Below the pieces are notes generated by a model. The model had not been told where the DNA came from. It saw only the letters and a list, made by a program, of their open reading frames with translations, and ran no database searches. From Bombyx mori (lineage: Eukaryota > Arthropoda > Insecta > Lepidoptera > Bombycidae): a DNA stretch of 64,000 nt. The position numbers and the translations under genes were made by a program. This document shows positions 32,722 through 43,046 of the stretch, in pieces. Position 1 is the first letter of the stretch. Every line of letters begins with the position of its first letter. The stretch covers positions 8,350,027 to 8,414,026 of the forward strand of contig NC_085108.1 of assembly GCF_030269925.1 (NCBI RefSeq), given 5' to 3'.

Positions 32722-35700
32722 AAAATTTTTGTCTGTTTTTCGCAGGTGTCGCGTCGAAAGGGTGTGGAAAACGTTGGCGAAGAAGAATGAAGAAGTTTTG
32801 AAAAGAAACGGCGATTGAAATTGGAAAAATGGGTGTGCAAAGACAGAAAAAATTGATAGAAACTGTAAATACGGGAAAAATGCAATAAATGAAAAAGTAC
32901 TCGATATATTTCGCTCAAACTGGTTTTAGAACGTAGGTTTAATCGGTTCTTATTGTGTGTGAAAAAATTAGAAAGGTAAGTATTATAGTTTAAGAGTTAT
33001 TAAAAAAATTAAATTTCAAAATGTAATGTTTGTATGGTGGAAACTAAGGTTGGTTATAAAATGGAAACTACTAGACGGATTAAGCTCAAACTTGTATTAA
33101 AATAAAGATAAAAATTAGTTTTAAATTGTATCAAAATTTTGTTTCAAACGGCAAAAGTATCTATGAGTTATTAAGAAAATTATGTGTACTTATTACGAAA
33201 TACTGTTCTGGCTAAGTAGACTCGGTAAAAAATTTTTGTCTGTTTTTCGCAGGTGTCGCGTCGAAAGGGTGTGGAAAACGTTGGCGAAGAAGAATGAAGA
33301 AGTTTTGAAAAGAAACGGCGATTGAAATTGGAAAAATGGGTGTGCAAAGACAGAAAAAATTGATAGAAACTGTAAATACGGGAAAAATGCAATAAATGAA
33401 AAAGTACTCGATATATTTCGCTCAAACTGGTTTTAGAACGTAGGTTTAATCGGTTCTTATTGTGTGTGAAAAAATTAGAAAGGTAAGTATTATAGTTTAA
33501 GAGTTATTAAAAAAATTAAATTTCAAAATGTAATGTTTGTATGGTGGAAACTAAGGTTGGTTATAAAATGGAAACTACTAGACGGATTAAGCTCAAACTT
33601 GTATTAAAATAAAGATAAAAATTAGTTTTAAATTGTATCAAAATTTTGTTTCAAACGGCAAAAGTATCTATGAGTTATTAAGAAAATTATGTGTACTTAT
33701 TACGAAATACTGTTCTGGCTAAGTAGACTCGGTAAAAAATTTTTGTCTGTTTTTCGCAGGTGTCGCGTCGAAAGGGTGTGGAAAACGTTGGCGAAGAAGA
33801 ATGAAGAAGTTTTGAAAAGAAACGGCGATTGAAATTGGAAAAATGGGTGTGCAAAGACAGAAAAAATTGATAGAAACTGTAAATACGGGAAAAATGCAAT
33901 AAATGAAAAAGTACTCGATATATTTCGCTCAAACTGGTTTTAGAACGTAGGTTTAATCGGTTCTTATTGTGTGTGAAAAAATTAGAAAGGTAAGTATTAT
34001 AGTTTAAGAGTTATTAAAAAAATTAAATTTCAAAATGTAATGTTTGTATGGTGGAAACTAAGGTTGGTTATAAAATGGAAACTACTAGACGGATTAAGCT
34101 CAAACTTGTATTAAAATAAAGATAAAAATTAGTTTTAAATTGTATCAAAATTTTGTTTCAAACGGCAAAAGTATCTATGAGTTATTAAGAAAATTATGTG
34201 TACTTATTACGAAATACTGTTCTGGCTAAGTAGACTCGGTAAAAAATTTTTGTCTGTTTTTCGCAGGTGTCGCGTCGAAAGGGTGTGGAAAACGTTGGCG
34301 AAGAAGAATGAAGAAGTTTTGAAAAGAAACGGCGATTGAAATTGGAAAAATGGGTGTGCAAAGACAGAAAAAATTGATAGAAACTGTAAATACGGGAAAA
34401 ATGCAATAAATGAAAAAGTACTCGATATATTTCGCTCAAACTGGTTTTAGAACGTAGGTTTAATCGGTTCTTATTGTGTGTGAAAAAATTAGAAAGGTAA
34501 GTATTATAGTTTAAGAGTTATTAAAAAAATTAAATTTCAAAATGTAATGTTTGTATGGTGGAAACTAAGGTTGGTTATAAAATGGAAACTACTAGACGGA
34601 TTAAGCTCAAACTTGTATTAAAATAAAGATAAAAATTAGTTTTAAATTGTATCAAAATTTTGTTTCAAACGGCAAAAGTATCTATGAGTTATTAAGAAAA
34701 TTATGTGTACTTATTACGAAATACTGTTCTGGCTAAGTAGACTCGGTAAAAAATTTTTGTCTGTTTTTCGCAGGTGTCGCGTCGAAAGGGTGTGGAAAAC
34801 GTTGGCGAAGAAGAATGAAGAAGTTTTGAAAAGAAACGGCGATTGAAATTGGAAAAATGGGTGTGCAAAGACAGAAAAAATTGATAGAAACTGTAAATAC
34901 GGGAAAAATGCAATAAATGAAAAAGTACTCGATATATTTCGCTCAAACTGGTTTTAGAACGTAGGTTTAATCGGTTCTTATTGTGTGTGAAAAAATTAGA
35001 AAGGTAAGTATTATAGTTTAAGAGTTATTAAAAAAATTAAATTTCAAAATGTAATGTTTGTATGGTGGAAACTAAGGTTGGTTATAAAATGGAAACTACT
35101 AGACGGATTAAGCTCAAACTTGTATTAAAATAAAGATAAAAATTAGTTTTAAATTGTATCAAAATTTTGTTTCAAACGGCAAAAGTATCTATGAGTTATT
35201 AAGAAAATTATGTGTACTTATTACGAAATACTGTTCTGGCTAAGTAGACTCGGTAAAAAATTTTTGTCTGTTTTTCGCAGGTGTCGCGTCGAAAGGGTGT
35301 GGAAAACGTTGGCGAAGAAGAATGAAGAAGTTTTGAAAAGAAACGGCGATTGAAATTGGAAAAATGGGTGTGCAAAGACAGAAAAAATTGATAGAAACTG
35401 TAAATACGGGAAAAATGCAATAAATGAAAAAGTACTCGATATATTTCGCTCAAACTGGTTTTAGAACGTAGGTTTAATCGGTTCTTATTGTGTGTGAAAA
35501 AATTAGAAAGGTAAGTATTATAGTTTAAGAGTTATTAAAAAAATTAAATTTCAAAATGTAATGTTTGTATGGTGGAAACTAAGGTTGGTTATAAAATGGA
35601 AACTACTAGACGGATTAAGCTCAAACTTGTATTAAAATAAAGATAAAAATTAGTTTTAAATTGTATCAAAATTTTGTTTCAAACGGCAAAAGTATCTATG

Positions 35701-38229
35701 AGTTATTAAGAAAATTATGTGTACTTATTACGAAATACTGTTCCGGTAAAAAATTTTTGTCTGTTTTTCGTAGGTGTCGCGTCGAAAGGGTGTGGAAAAC
35801 GTTGGCGAAGAAGAATGAAGAAGTTTTGAAAAGAAACGGCGATTGAAATTGGAAAAATGGGTGTGCAAAGACAGAAAAAATTGATAGAAACTGTAAATAC
35901 GGGAAAAATGCAATAAATGAAAAAGTACTCGATATATTTCGCTCAAACTGGTTTTAGAACGTAGGTTTAATCGGTTCTTATTGTGTGTGAAAAAATTAGA
36001 AAGGTAAGTATTATAGTTTAAGAGTTATTAAAAAAATTAAATTTCAAAATGTAATGTTTGTATGGTGGAAACTAAGGTTGGTTATAAAATGGAAACTACT
36101 AGACGGATTAAGCTCAAACTTGTATTAAAATAAAGATAAAAATTAGTTTTAAATTGTATCAAAATTTTGTTTCAAACGGCAAAAGTATCTATGAGTTATT
36201 AAGAAAATTATGTGTACTTATTACGAAATACTGTTCTGGCTAAGTAGACTCGGTAAAAAATTTTTGTCTGTTTTTCGCAGGTGTCGCGTCGAAAGGGTGT
36301 GGAAAACGTTGGCGAAGAAGAATGAAGAAGTTTTGAAAAGAAACGGCGATTGAAATTGGAAAAATGGGTGTGCAAAGACAGAAAAAATTGATAGAAACTG
36401 TAAATACGGGAAAAATGCAATAAATGAAAAAGTACTCGATATATTTCGCTCAAACTGGTTTTAGAACGTAGGTTTAATCGGTTCTTATTGTGTGTGAAAA
36501 AATTAGAAAGGTAAGTATTATAGTTTAAGAGTTATTAAAAAAATTAAATTTCAAAATGTAATGTTTGTATGGTGGAAACTAAGGTTGGTTATAAAATGGA
36601 AACTACTAGACGGATTAAGCTCAAACTTGTATTAAAATAAAGATAAAAATTAGTTTTAAATTGTATCAAAATTTTGTTTCAAACGGCAAAAGTATCTATG
36701 AGTTATTAAGAAAATTATGTGTACTTATTACGAAATACTGTTCTGGCTAAGTAGACTCGGTAAAAAATTTTTGTCTGTTTTTCGCAGGTGTCGCGTCGAA
36801 AGGGTGTGGAAAACGTTGGCGAAGAAGAATGAAGAAGTTTTGAAAAGAAACGGCGATTGAAATTGGAAAAATGGGTGTGCAAAGACAGAAAAAATTGATA
36901 GAAACTGTAAATACGGGAAAAATGCAATAAATGAAAAAGTACTCGATATATTTCGCTCAAACTGGTTTTAGAACGTAGGTTTAATCGGTTCTTATTGTGT
37001 GTGAAAAAATTAGAAAGGTAAGTATTATAGTTTAAGAGTTATTAAAAAAATTAAATTTCAAAATGTAATGTTTGTATGGTGGAAACTAAGGTTGGTTATA
37101 AAATGGAAACTACTAGACGGATTAAGCTCAAACTTGTATTAAAATAAAGATAAAAATTAGTTTTAAATTGTATCAAAATTTTGTTTCAAACGGCAAAAGT
37201 ATCTATGAGTTATTAAGAAAATTATGTGTACTTATTACGAAATACTGTTCCGGTAAAAAATTTTTGTCTGTTTTTCGTAGGTGTCGCGTCGAAAGGGTGT
37301 GGAAAACGTTGGCGAAGAAGAATGAAGAAGTTTTGAAAAGAAACGGCGATTGAAATTGGAAAAATGGGTGTGCAAAGACAGAAAAAATTGATAGAAACTG
37401 TAAATACGGGAAAAATGCAATAAATGAAAAAGTACTCGATATATTTCGCTCAAACTGGTTTTAGAACGTAGGTTTAATCGGTTCTTATTGTGTGTGAAAA
37501 AATTAGAAAGGTAAGTATTATAGTTTAAGAGTTATTAAAAAAATTAAATTTCAAAATGTAATGTTTGTATGGTGGAAACTAAGGTTGGTTATAAAATGGA
37601 AACTACTAGACGGATTAAGCTCAAACTTGTATTAAAATAAAGATAAAAATTAGTTTTAAATTGTATCAAAATTTTGTTTCAAACGGCAAAAGTATCTATG
37701 AGTTATTAAGAAAATTATGTGTACTTATTACGAAATACTGTTCTGGCTAAGTAGACTCGGTAAAAAATTTTTGTCTGTTTTTCGCAGGTGTCGCGTCGAA
37801 AGGGTGTGGAAAACGTTGGCGAAGAAGAATGAAGAAGTTTTGAAAAGAAACGGCGATTGAAATTGGAAAAATGGGTGTGCAAAGACAGAAAAAATTGATA
37901 GAAACTGTAAATACGGGAAAAATGCAATAAATGAAAAAGTACTCGATATATTTCGCTCAAACTGGTTTTAGAACGTAGGTTTAATCGGTTCTTATTGTGT
38001 GTGAAAAAATTAGAAAGGTAAGTATTATAGTTTAAGAGTTATTAAAAAAATTAAATTTCAAAATGTAATGTTTGTATGGTGGAAACTAAGGTTGGTTATA
38101 AAATGGAAACTACTAGACGGATTAAGCTCAAACTTGTATTAAAATAAAGATAAAAATTAGTTTTAAATTGTATCAAAATTTTGTTTCAAACGGCAAAAGT
38201 ATCTATGAGTTATTAAGAAAATTATGTGT
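32722..38229 (-). repeat. Tandem array of 507-bp monomers forming the 5' region of element 1
   Basis: About 10.9 head-to-tail units occupy everything between ORF1's short leader and the telomeric repeat at the element's 5' end. Successive unit spacings from the inner side are 507 (five times), 493, 507, 507, 493 and 507. By eye the units are otherwise identical. The two 493-bp units carry the same 14-bp deletion (near 35,743 and 37,249) and the same CGCAGG to CGTAGG change. The outermost unit is truncated. Each unit carries the same 81-codon minus-strand ORF and no recognisable protein. By position and form this resembles the promoter monomers of mouse L1. Promoter activity is inferred. Confidence 0.93.
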
Positions 38230-38253
38230 GGTTGAGGTTAGGTTAGGTTGACG
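38230..38253 (+). repeat. Mixed telomeric repeats between elements 1 and 2
   Basis: GGTTGAGGTTAGG, TTAGG and TTGACG units. Its last nine bases AGGTTGACG recur at the far end of element 2. Confidence 0.9.
38245..38253. other. Left copy of a 9-bp target-site duplication
   Basis: AGGTTGACG here and at 43038-43046, immediately outside element 2. Deleting element 2 with one copy rejoins TTAGGTTGACG to TTAGG in telomeric phase. Confidence 0.75.
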
Positions 38254-38279
38254 TTTTTTTTTTTTTTTTTTTTTTTTTT

Positions 38280-38683
38280 CCACAGGAGAAAATCGCCGGA
38301 TCCCCACCCGCGCGGCAGGTGGGGTATGTGGGAGTTGAACCTCACTAAAAACTCCTGCCGCTCACAACCGGCGCCCTACCTCGGACCGGGCCAGAGCCCA
38401 GTCGGGGCTATTGAAACGGCGGGACAGGGTTGACGCAGAGCACATTACATCCATCCCACCGTCCCACGGACGCCGGACCGGTGGCCGCCAGCGAAACGAC
38501 CACCGGTTCCCTCGTTCAGCGGGCCGAGAGCCCGCTTTGATGGCGCCGCGTTACACCTTCCCCCAGAGCGGTCGGGGGAACGCGGTCTACCATCACCCGG
38601 CTTCCTATTGCGGGTGAGCGTGCAGAGCACGCCACCCCTCGTCTGGGTCCCTCCCCGCACAAAACGGGTGGGACCCCTAGCTC
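38280..38683 (-). other. 3' untranslated region of element 2
   Basis: GC-rich 404 nt with several complementary segments (for example CCCCACCC near the poly(A) end with GGTGGGG), so it is likely to be structured. No ORF is assigned. Confidence 0.55.
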
Positions 38684-41600
38684 TTAGGGGGCCAGGTCAC
38701 GGATACGACCCCGGTCCCGACCCCCTGCTCGGCGGCGGCGGGTTTCTGCGTAGTGAGGAGAGCTTTCCCTCACTCGCCCCGCCGCCTCCTTCTGCGAGAT
38801 GGTGCACTCGCAGAAGTCGAGCATAGCCTTCCATGACTCATCGCTGCCAAGCATCGACGCCACGACGCCAGGCAGCGACAAGTCAGGTCCTATCTTTGCG
38901 ACCAGGACACGGCGCTGCACCTCCCAAGCGGGGCAGACAGCGAGCGTATGCTCCGCCGTGTCCAGGTCGTGTCCACAATGGTGACACCTCGTCGTCGGCT
39001 CAGCCCCTATCCGGCGCAGGTACTTCCCGAAGCATCCGTGCCCGGTCAGCACCTGCACCAGACGAAAGGTGAGACGTCCCTCGCCACGATTCACCCAGTC
39101 ATCAAAGACCGGGTAAACCGCCTCGACGGTCCGTAGCCCCCACGTGGGGTTGGCCAATCGCCTCGACCACGACTCGAGCACGGACCGCCGAGAATGGGCC
39201 TTCCGCGCCCGCAGCTCACTCTCGGGGACACGCGCCACGCCCCGAGCACGGAGCTCGCTGCGCCACCGATAGTCGGCAGCGAGCGACTCCGCCTCCAGCT
39301 CCCATGGCGGCGTCCCCGCCAAAACACACGCCGCCTCGAAGGAGACGGTGCGATATCCGCGGATGACCCTGATGGCAACGGTGCGCTGCGGCCGGCGCAG
39401 GAACCGAGCCATAGTGGCCCGGTTGCGCGGCTCAGCCCACACAGGTGCACCGTACAGGGCCATCGATCGCACCACCCCCGCGTAGAGGCGGCGCACAACC
39501 TGATCCGGTCCCCCAATATTCGGGAGCAGCCGGCTCAAAGAACCGGCCGTCCCCATCAATCGGGGGACCAGCTCCGCAAAGTGAGCACGAAAAGCCCACC
39601 GGCTGTCCAACACGAGGCCGAGGTACTTCAACTGCACCCCGACCCCTATCCGGACGCCTCCAACCACGATGTGGGTGTCAACTGGTGGCGCCCTCCGCGG
39701 CCCGTGAAACCACAGAGCCTCGGATTTACTGAGCGCCACGTCGAGACCCAGACTCCTTATCCTTCCGACGACGAGGGCCACTCCCGCTGTGGCGAGACGG
39801 GCAGACTCCCTAAAATCATCCCCCCGGGCCACGACCAACGTGTCGTCCGCGTAACAAATAACGCGGAGGCCCGGGAGGAGGGCGCCCCTCAGCACCCAGT
39901 CGTACCCGATATTCCACAAGAGGGGGCCGAGAACCGACCCCTGCGGAACACCACGCACGACCGGAAAACGATGAAGGGTCCCACCGTACCCGGTACATAC
40001 GACCGACCTGGCCGCCAAATAGGACCCAACCAGCCGGCGGAGGTAGAGGGGCACTCCATGCCTCTCCAGTGCCCCCCCTATCACGGTCCAGGGCAGAGTG
40101 TTAAATGCGTTGGCGATGTCAAGAGACACCGCCAGCGCCACCCCACCCCGAGAAACGGCCTCGTCCGAGAGGGACCGCACGCGAAGAATTGCATCCACGG
40201 TCGAACGGCCCTCCCGGAAGCCGTACTGCTCCGCCGACAGGTCAGGCCCCACCCCGACCAGGTGCCGAACGATGCGGGCAGCCAGAATACGTTCCAGCAA
40301 TTTTCCCGCCTCGTCCAGCAGCACGATAGGACGATACCCAGCGGCTGTATCCACCGGGCGCCCCTCCTTCCTCAACAACACAAGTCTACCCGTCCGCCAG
40401 AGCGACGGAAACCGTCCCGACTCCAAGCAGCCATTGTATAGCTCAAGGAGCCGGTCCCCCAGGGCACCGAGGGCCAAGGCCAATACCCGGCCGTGGACTC
40501 CGTCCGGGCCGGGGGCCGTGTCTTTCGCAGTCATCTTGACAACGGCCACCCGGAGCTCTGCCTCGGTAATACGGGGCACCTCAGCAGGAGCTTGGCCGTC
40601 GACGGTGTCAGACGGCCCGCCCATAGCGGGAGGGACAAAACCCTCCCGCTCCTGCGGGAACAACGCCGAAACGATGTCCCGCAGCTGCTGGGGCTGGAGA
40701 CGCTCAGTCATAGAGGGGGCCCACGGGCGCAACTTGCCGCGTACCAATTTGTATGGGCTCCCCCACGGATCCGCCTCGAGCGCCTCCAAGAGTCTCTCCA
40801 TGTTCTGCTCCTTGGCCCGCCTGATGGCCAGCCGCAGGGCGTCCTTCGCAGCGCGATATTCGCGGTGCAGCCGAGCTTCCTCCTCCGCGAACGCGACGGG
40901 CTCGTCGCGCCGCAGGCGGCGGCGACGGCGGTGTCTAGTGCACCGGCGGCTCGCCCGAATGGAGACCGCACGCAGTCTTGCAATTTCGGGCGACCACCAG
41001 GGCGACTGTCGCCGTCCAGAGTGCCGAGAGCCTACCCGGGGCATCGAAGCATCACATATGCGGTGCATCGCGCCCCGGAACCATTCGGCCTCGGTTTCCA
41101 CATCAACAGGTTGTGGGCGCTTGGGCGCCCACGCCGCCACCATAGAGGCCTCCACCAGGAGCTCCCTGTTCAGGAGCTTCAGTGCCCACCTAGGGAATGA
41201 CCGGGATGCACTCTGCGGGGGGTCAACCCCGCGGGCACCTGCAGCCGGCGTCGGCGCAGGGGCAGAAAGATCGTACCGGATATACCGGTGATCGGACAAC
41301 GATTCCGCCCCCACCACCACTCTCCAGCCGAGGATGCGCCGTGCGACGGGCGAGCTCGCGAACGTCAGGTCCACGATAGACTCGCCCGTCCACCGCACGC
41401 AAGTCGCGATCGAGCCCCTATTAACGATACAGAGACCGACCGCGACCGCCCACTCCTCCAGCAGCCTACCACGAGCGTCCGTGAATGGGGAACCCCAAGC
41501 GACAGACTTCGCATTGAAGTCCCCCGCCAGTATCACTGAACGGGGAGCGAGGTGACGAGCGATCACCTCTAGCCCGTCCAGGAACCGCTCGAACTCGACG

Positions 41601-41899
41601 GTAGGCCGATTCGGAGAAAAGTACACCCCGATCACGACGATATTTTCTAACTGTACCGCGACGATCCCGGGGCCCCTGGTCACCATCGCCAGGGGGGGGA
41701 CCATCGCGGTTCTTCTGATATGTATGGCCGCCAAGCCATCAACGTCCCCAAACCAACAGTCATCCGCTGGGGGAACGAAGTATGGCTCGGCGACCACAGC
41801 CACGTCAATTGACCACTCCGCCATGGTCTGGAGCAACATGTCCTGAGCCCCAGCGGAGTGGTTCAAGTTTCCCTGCAGGAAGCGATAGGTGTGATCCAT
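38684..41899 (-). CDS. Element 2 ORF2: endonuclease and reverse transcriptase (1,071 aa)
   Basis: The endonuclease has FLQGNLNHS, VVAEPYF, LAGDFNAKSVAWGSP, IVDLTFAS and an intact SDHRYI. The reverse transcriptase has AGYRPIVLLDEAGK, LDIANAFNTLPW and ICYADDTLVV (about residue 680). YADDT is the R1-clade form. The region after the RT goes directly to a CCHC finger (CHHCGHDLDTAEHTLAVC, about 975) with no RNase H motifs. At 1,071 residues it is the usual size for R1/SART ORF2. The ATG overlaps the ORF1 stop by one base (TAATG). Confidence 0.92.
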   Translation of the reverse strand: MDHTYRFLQGNLNHSAGAQDMLLQTMAEWSIDVAVVAEPYFVPPADDCWFGDVDGLAAIHIRRTAMVPPLAMVTRGPGIVAVQLENIVVIGVYFSPNRPTVEFERFLDGLEVIARHLAPRSVILAGDFNAKSVAWGSPFTDARGRLLEEWAVAVGLCIVNRGSIATCVRWTGESIVDLTFASSPVARRILGWRVVVGAESLSDHRYIRYDLSAPAPTPAAGARGVDPPQSASRSFPRWALKLLNRELLVEASMVAAWAPKRPQPVDVETEAEWFRGAMHRICDASMPRVGSRHSGRRQSPWWSPEIARLRAVSIRASRRCTRHRRRRRLRRDEPVAFAEEEARLHREYRAAKDALRLAIRRAKEQNMERLLEALEADPWGSPYKLVRGKLRPWAPSMTERLQPQQLRDIVSALFPQEREGFVPPAMGGPSDTVDGQAPAEVPRITEAELRVAVVKMTAKDTAPGPDGVHGRVLALALGALGDRLLELYNGCLESGRFPSLWRTGRLVLLRKEGRPVDTAAGYRPIVLLDEAGKLLERILAARIVRHLVGVGPDLSAEQYGFREGRSTVDAILRVRSLSDEAVSRGGVALAVSLDIANAFNTLPWTVIGGALERHGVPLYLRRLVGSYLAARSVVCTGYGGTLHRFPVVRGVPQGSVLGPLLWNIGYDWVLRGALLPGLRVICYADDTLVVARGDDFRESARLATAGVALVVGRIRSLGLDVALSKSEALWFHGPRRAPPVDTHIVVGGVRIGVGVQLKYLGLVLDSRWAFRAHFAELVPRLMGTAGSLSRLLPNIGGPDQVVRRLYAGVVRSMALYGAPVWAEPRNRATMARFLRRPQRTVAIRVIRGYRTVSFEAACVLAGTPPWELEAESLAADYRWRSELRARGVARVPESELRARKAHSRRSVLESWSRRLANPTWGLRTVEAVYPVFDDWVNRGEGRLTFRLVQVLTGHGCFGKYLRRIGAEPTTRCHHCGHDLDTAEHTLAVCPAWEVQRRVLVAKIGPDLSLPGVVASMLGSDESWKAMLDFCECTISQKEAAGRVRESSPHYAETRRRRAGGRDRGRIRDLAP

Positions 41900-42975
41900 T
41901 AAGACTGAACCACATCCATCGCTCCCTCCCCTACTCCATTGCCCCCGCTATCGGGCGCGAACGCCTCAGCGGGGGACAAAGTGCCGGCCGGTGCTCCCCC
42001 GGCCAACCGCTTCTTTTGACGCCGCTTAGCTTGGCGGCGCCGATTTCGTTCAGCATTCTTGCTGGCCGGAGGGCAGGCCTTGCCCCCGGCCCGGTGGTCA
42101 GCCTTGCGCCCGGCCGCCGCACATAATAAGCAGTGCGGCGCAGCCGAGCACACGGCCGCCTTGTGTCCCGGCTGACCACAGCGAAAGCACAATCCGCTGC
42201 GGTCAACGGCACTCGCGCATTTAGCAAGGCAGTGCCCAGTGCTGAAGCATCTGAGGCACCGCCAGGCGCGTGGTTCGAGAAGGCGCACGCGGGCCGCTAT
42301 CCAGCCCACGCGCAACCTGCCCGGTTCCCCCGACGGTCTCCCGGGCGGAGGAGCAGCCAAGGAGGTGGCCGCCTCTACCGGGCAACGCACCCAAACAGAG
42401 CCAGCCCCGGTATAACCGAGGCGCAGCTCGCCTACGGTTATATTCTCCAGGGCGCAGTTGCCCCGGGCGGCAATAGCCGCCGCCACCTCATCCTTAGTGG
42501 TGCAGTCGTCCAGGCCGGTCACTCTCAATTCAGCCATTTTGACCGGCCTGTGCACTCGAACCTCCTCCTCAGGCAGAACCGTACGGAGCTTCGCCGCCAG
42601 ACGCTCCGCGATGCCGGAACTATCGGCACCGGGACACTCTAGTAGCTTGGCCCCATTGGCCGTCAGCCTACAGCGGAGGCCCTCCCCCGCCCCGATCTCG
42701 TCCAGATCAATAGCCGCGCACGCCCGGGAGACTACATCTCCGTATGACACGCCCTTGGCCTCGGCGGCCGGCAGCAGCGTTAAGACCACTGCCGCCGACC
42801 GCGGCGCGCGCGTCGACTTCTTCTTCGTCTTCTTTTTCTTGGCGGCCACAGGCGCTCGACCCTGTTGGGGAGCAGCCTGAGACGCCGCAGTGGCCGGTGC
42901 TCCACCCACTTGGGGAGCTGTCGGTACGGCCCTCTTGGCACCCCGCCGGGCCACCACATTCCACCCCTCGTCCAT
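41899..42975 (-). CDS. Element 2 ORF1: Gag-like zinc-knuckle protein (358 aa)
   Basis: A Lys-rich patch near residues 45-60 (KKKKTKKKS) could act as a nuclear or RNA-binding signal. The C-terminal half has consecutive zinc knuckles: CLRCFSTGHCLAKC, CFRCGQPGHKAAVC and CLLCAAAGRKADH...C. A basic stretch near the C-terminus (RNRRRQAKRRQKKR) follows. The ATG lies about 62 nt from the element's 5' junction. The stop TAA shares its last base with the ORF2 ATG. Confidence 0.9.
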   Translation of the reverse strand: MDEGWNVVARRGAKRAVPTAPQVGGAPATAASQAAPQQGRAPVAAKKKKTKKKSTRAPRSAAVVLTLLPAAEAKGVSYGDVVSRACAAIDLDEIGAGEGLRCRLTANGAKLLECPGADSSGIAERLAAKLRTVLPEEEVRVHRPVKMAELRVTGLDDCTTKDEVAAAIAARGNCALENITVGELRLGYTGAGSVWVRCPVEAATSLAAPPPGRPSGEPGRLRVGWIAARVRLLEPRAWRCLRCFSTGHCLAKCASAVDRSGLCFRCGQPGHKAAVCSAAPHCLLCAAAGRKADHRAGGKACPPASKNAERNRRRQAKRRQKKRLAGGAPAGTLSPAEAFAPDSGGNGVGEGAMDVVQS

Positions 42976-43037
42976 GTTAGACGGGGGCGGGGGCAGCGGA
43001 CGGGGTTGAGGCGCTTGCGATGTGCACTTCGCGTTAG

Positions 43038-43046
43038 AGGTTGACG
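43038..43046. other. Right copy of the 9-bp target-site duplication
   Basis: AGGTTGACG, followed by TTAGGTTAGG. It pairs with 38245-38253. Confidence 0.75.

Larger units (their letters stand above)
27403..38229 (-). mobile_element. Telomeric non-LTR retrotransposon, element 1 (TRAS-like), with monomer-array 5' region
   Basis: Minus-strand element of about 10.8 kb. It comprises a 5' tandem array (38229-32722), a 78-nt unique leader, ORF1, ORF2, a 3' UTR (27779-27435) and a 32-nt poly(A) (27434-27403). The tail joins CCTAACC and the 5' end joins CCTCAACC, so the sense strand lies in the C-rich telomeric strand. I remember that as the orientation of TRAS elements. Both ORFs are uninterrupted. 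One catalytic endonuclease residue is changed (see ORF2). Confidence 0.85.
38254..43037 (-). mobile_element. Non-LTR retrotransposon, element 2 (SART/R1-like, GC-rich)
   Basis: A 4.8-kb minus-strand element: about 62 nt of leader, ORF1, ORF2, a GC-rich 404-nt 3' UTR and a 26-nt poly(A) (38279-38254). The strong GC content sets it apart from elements 1, 3 and 4. ORF2 lacks RNase H and ORF1 and ORF2 join as TAATG. Both are as I recall for SART1, an R1-clade telomeric element. The leader is very short, so the element may be slightly 5' truncated. It is flanked by a 9-bp direct repeat. Confidence 0.85.

Noticed and set aside
32685..37960. The same 72-81-codon minus-strand ORF (starting MSEIYRVL) repeated about eleven times
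   Set aside because: It recurs only because the 507-bp units are identical. The sequence is low-complexity and no domain or selection signal can be seen from identical copies. Treated as part of the 5' monomer, although translation from the leader cannot be excluded.
39194..41291. Long plus-strand ORFs (415 and 397 codons) opposite element 2 ORF2
   Set aside because: They are antisense shadows in very GC-rich coding DNA, rich in Arg and Pro, with no recognisable motif. The minus strand has clear endonuclease and RT motifs.
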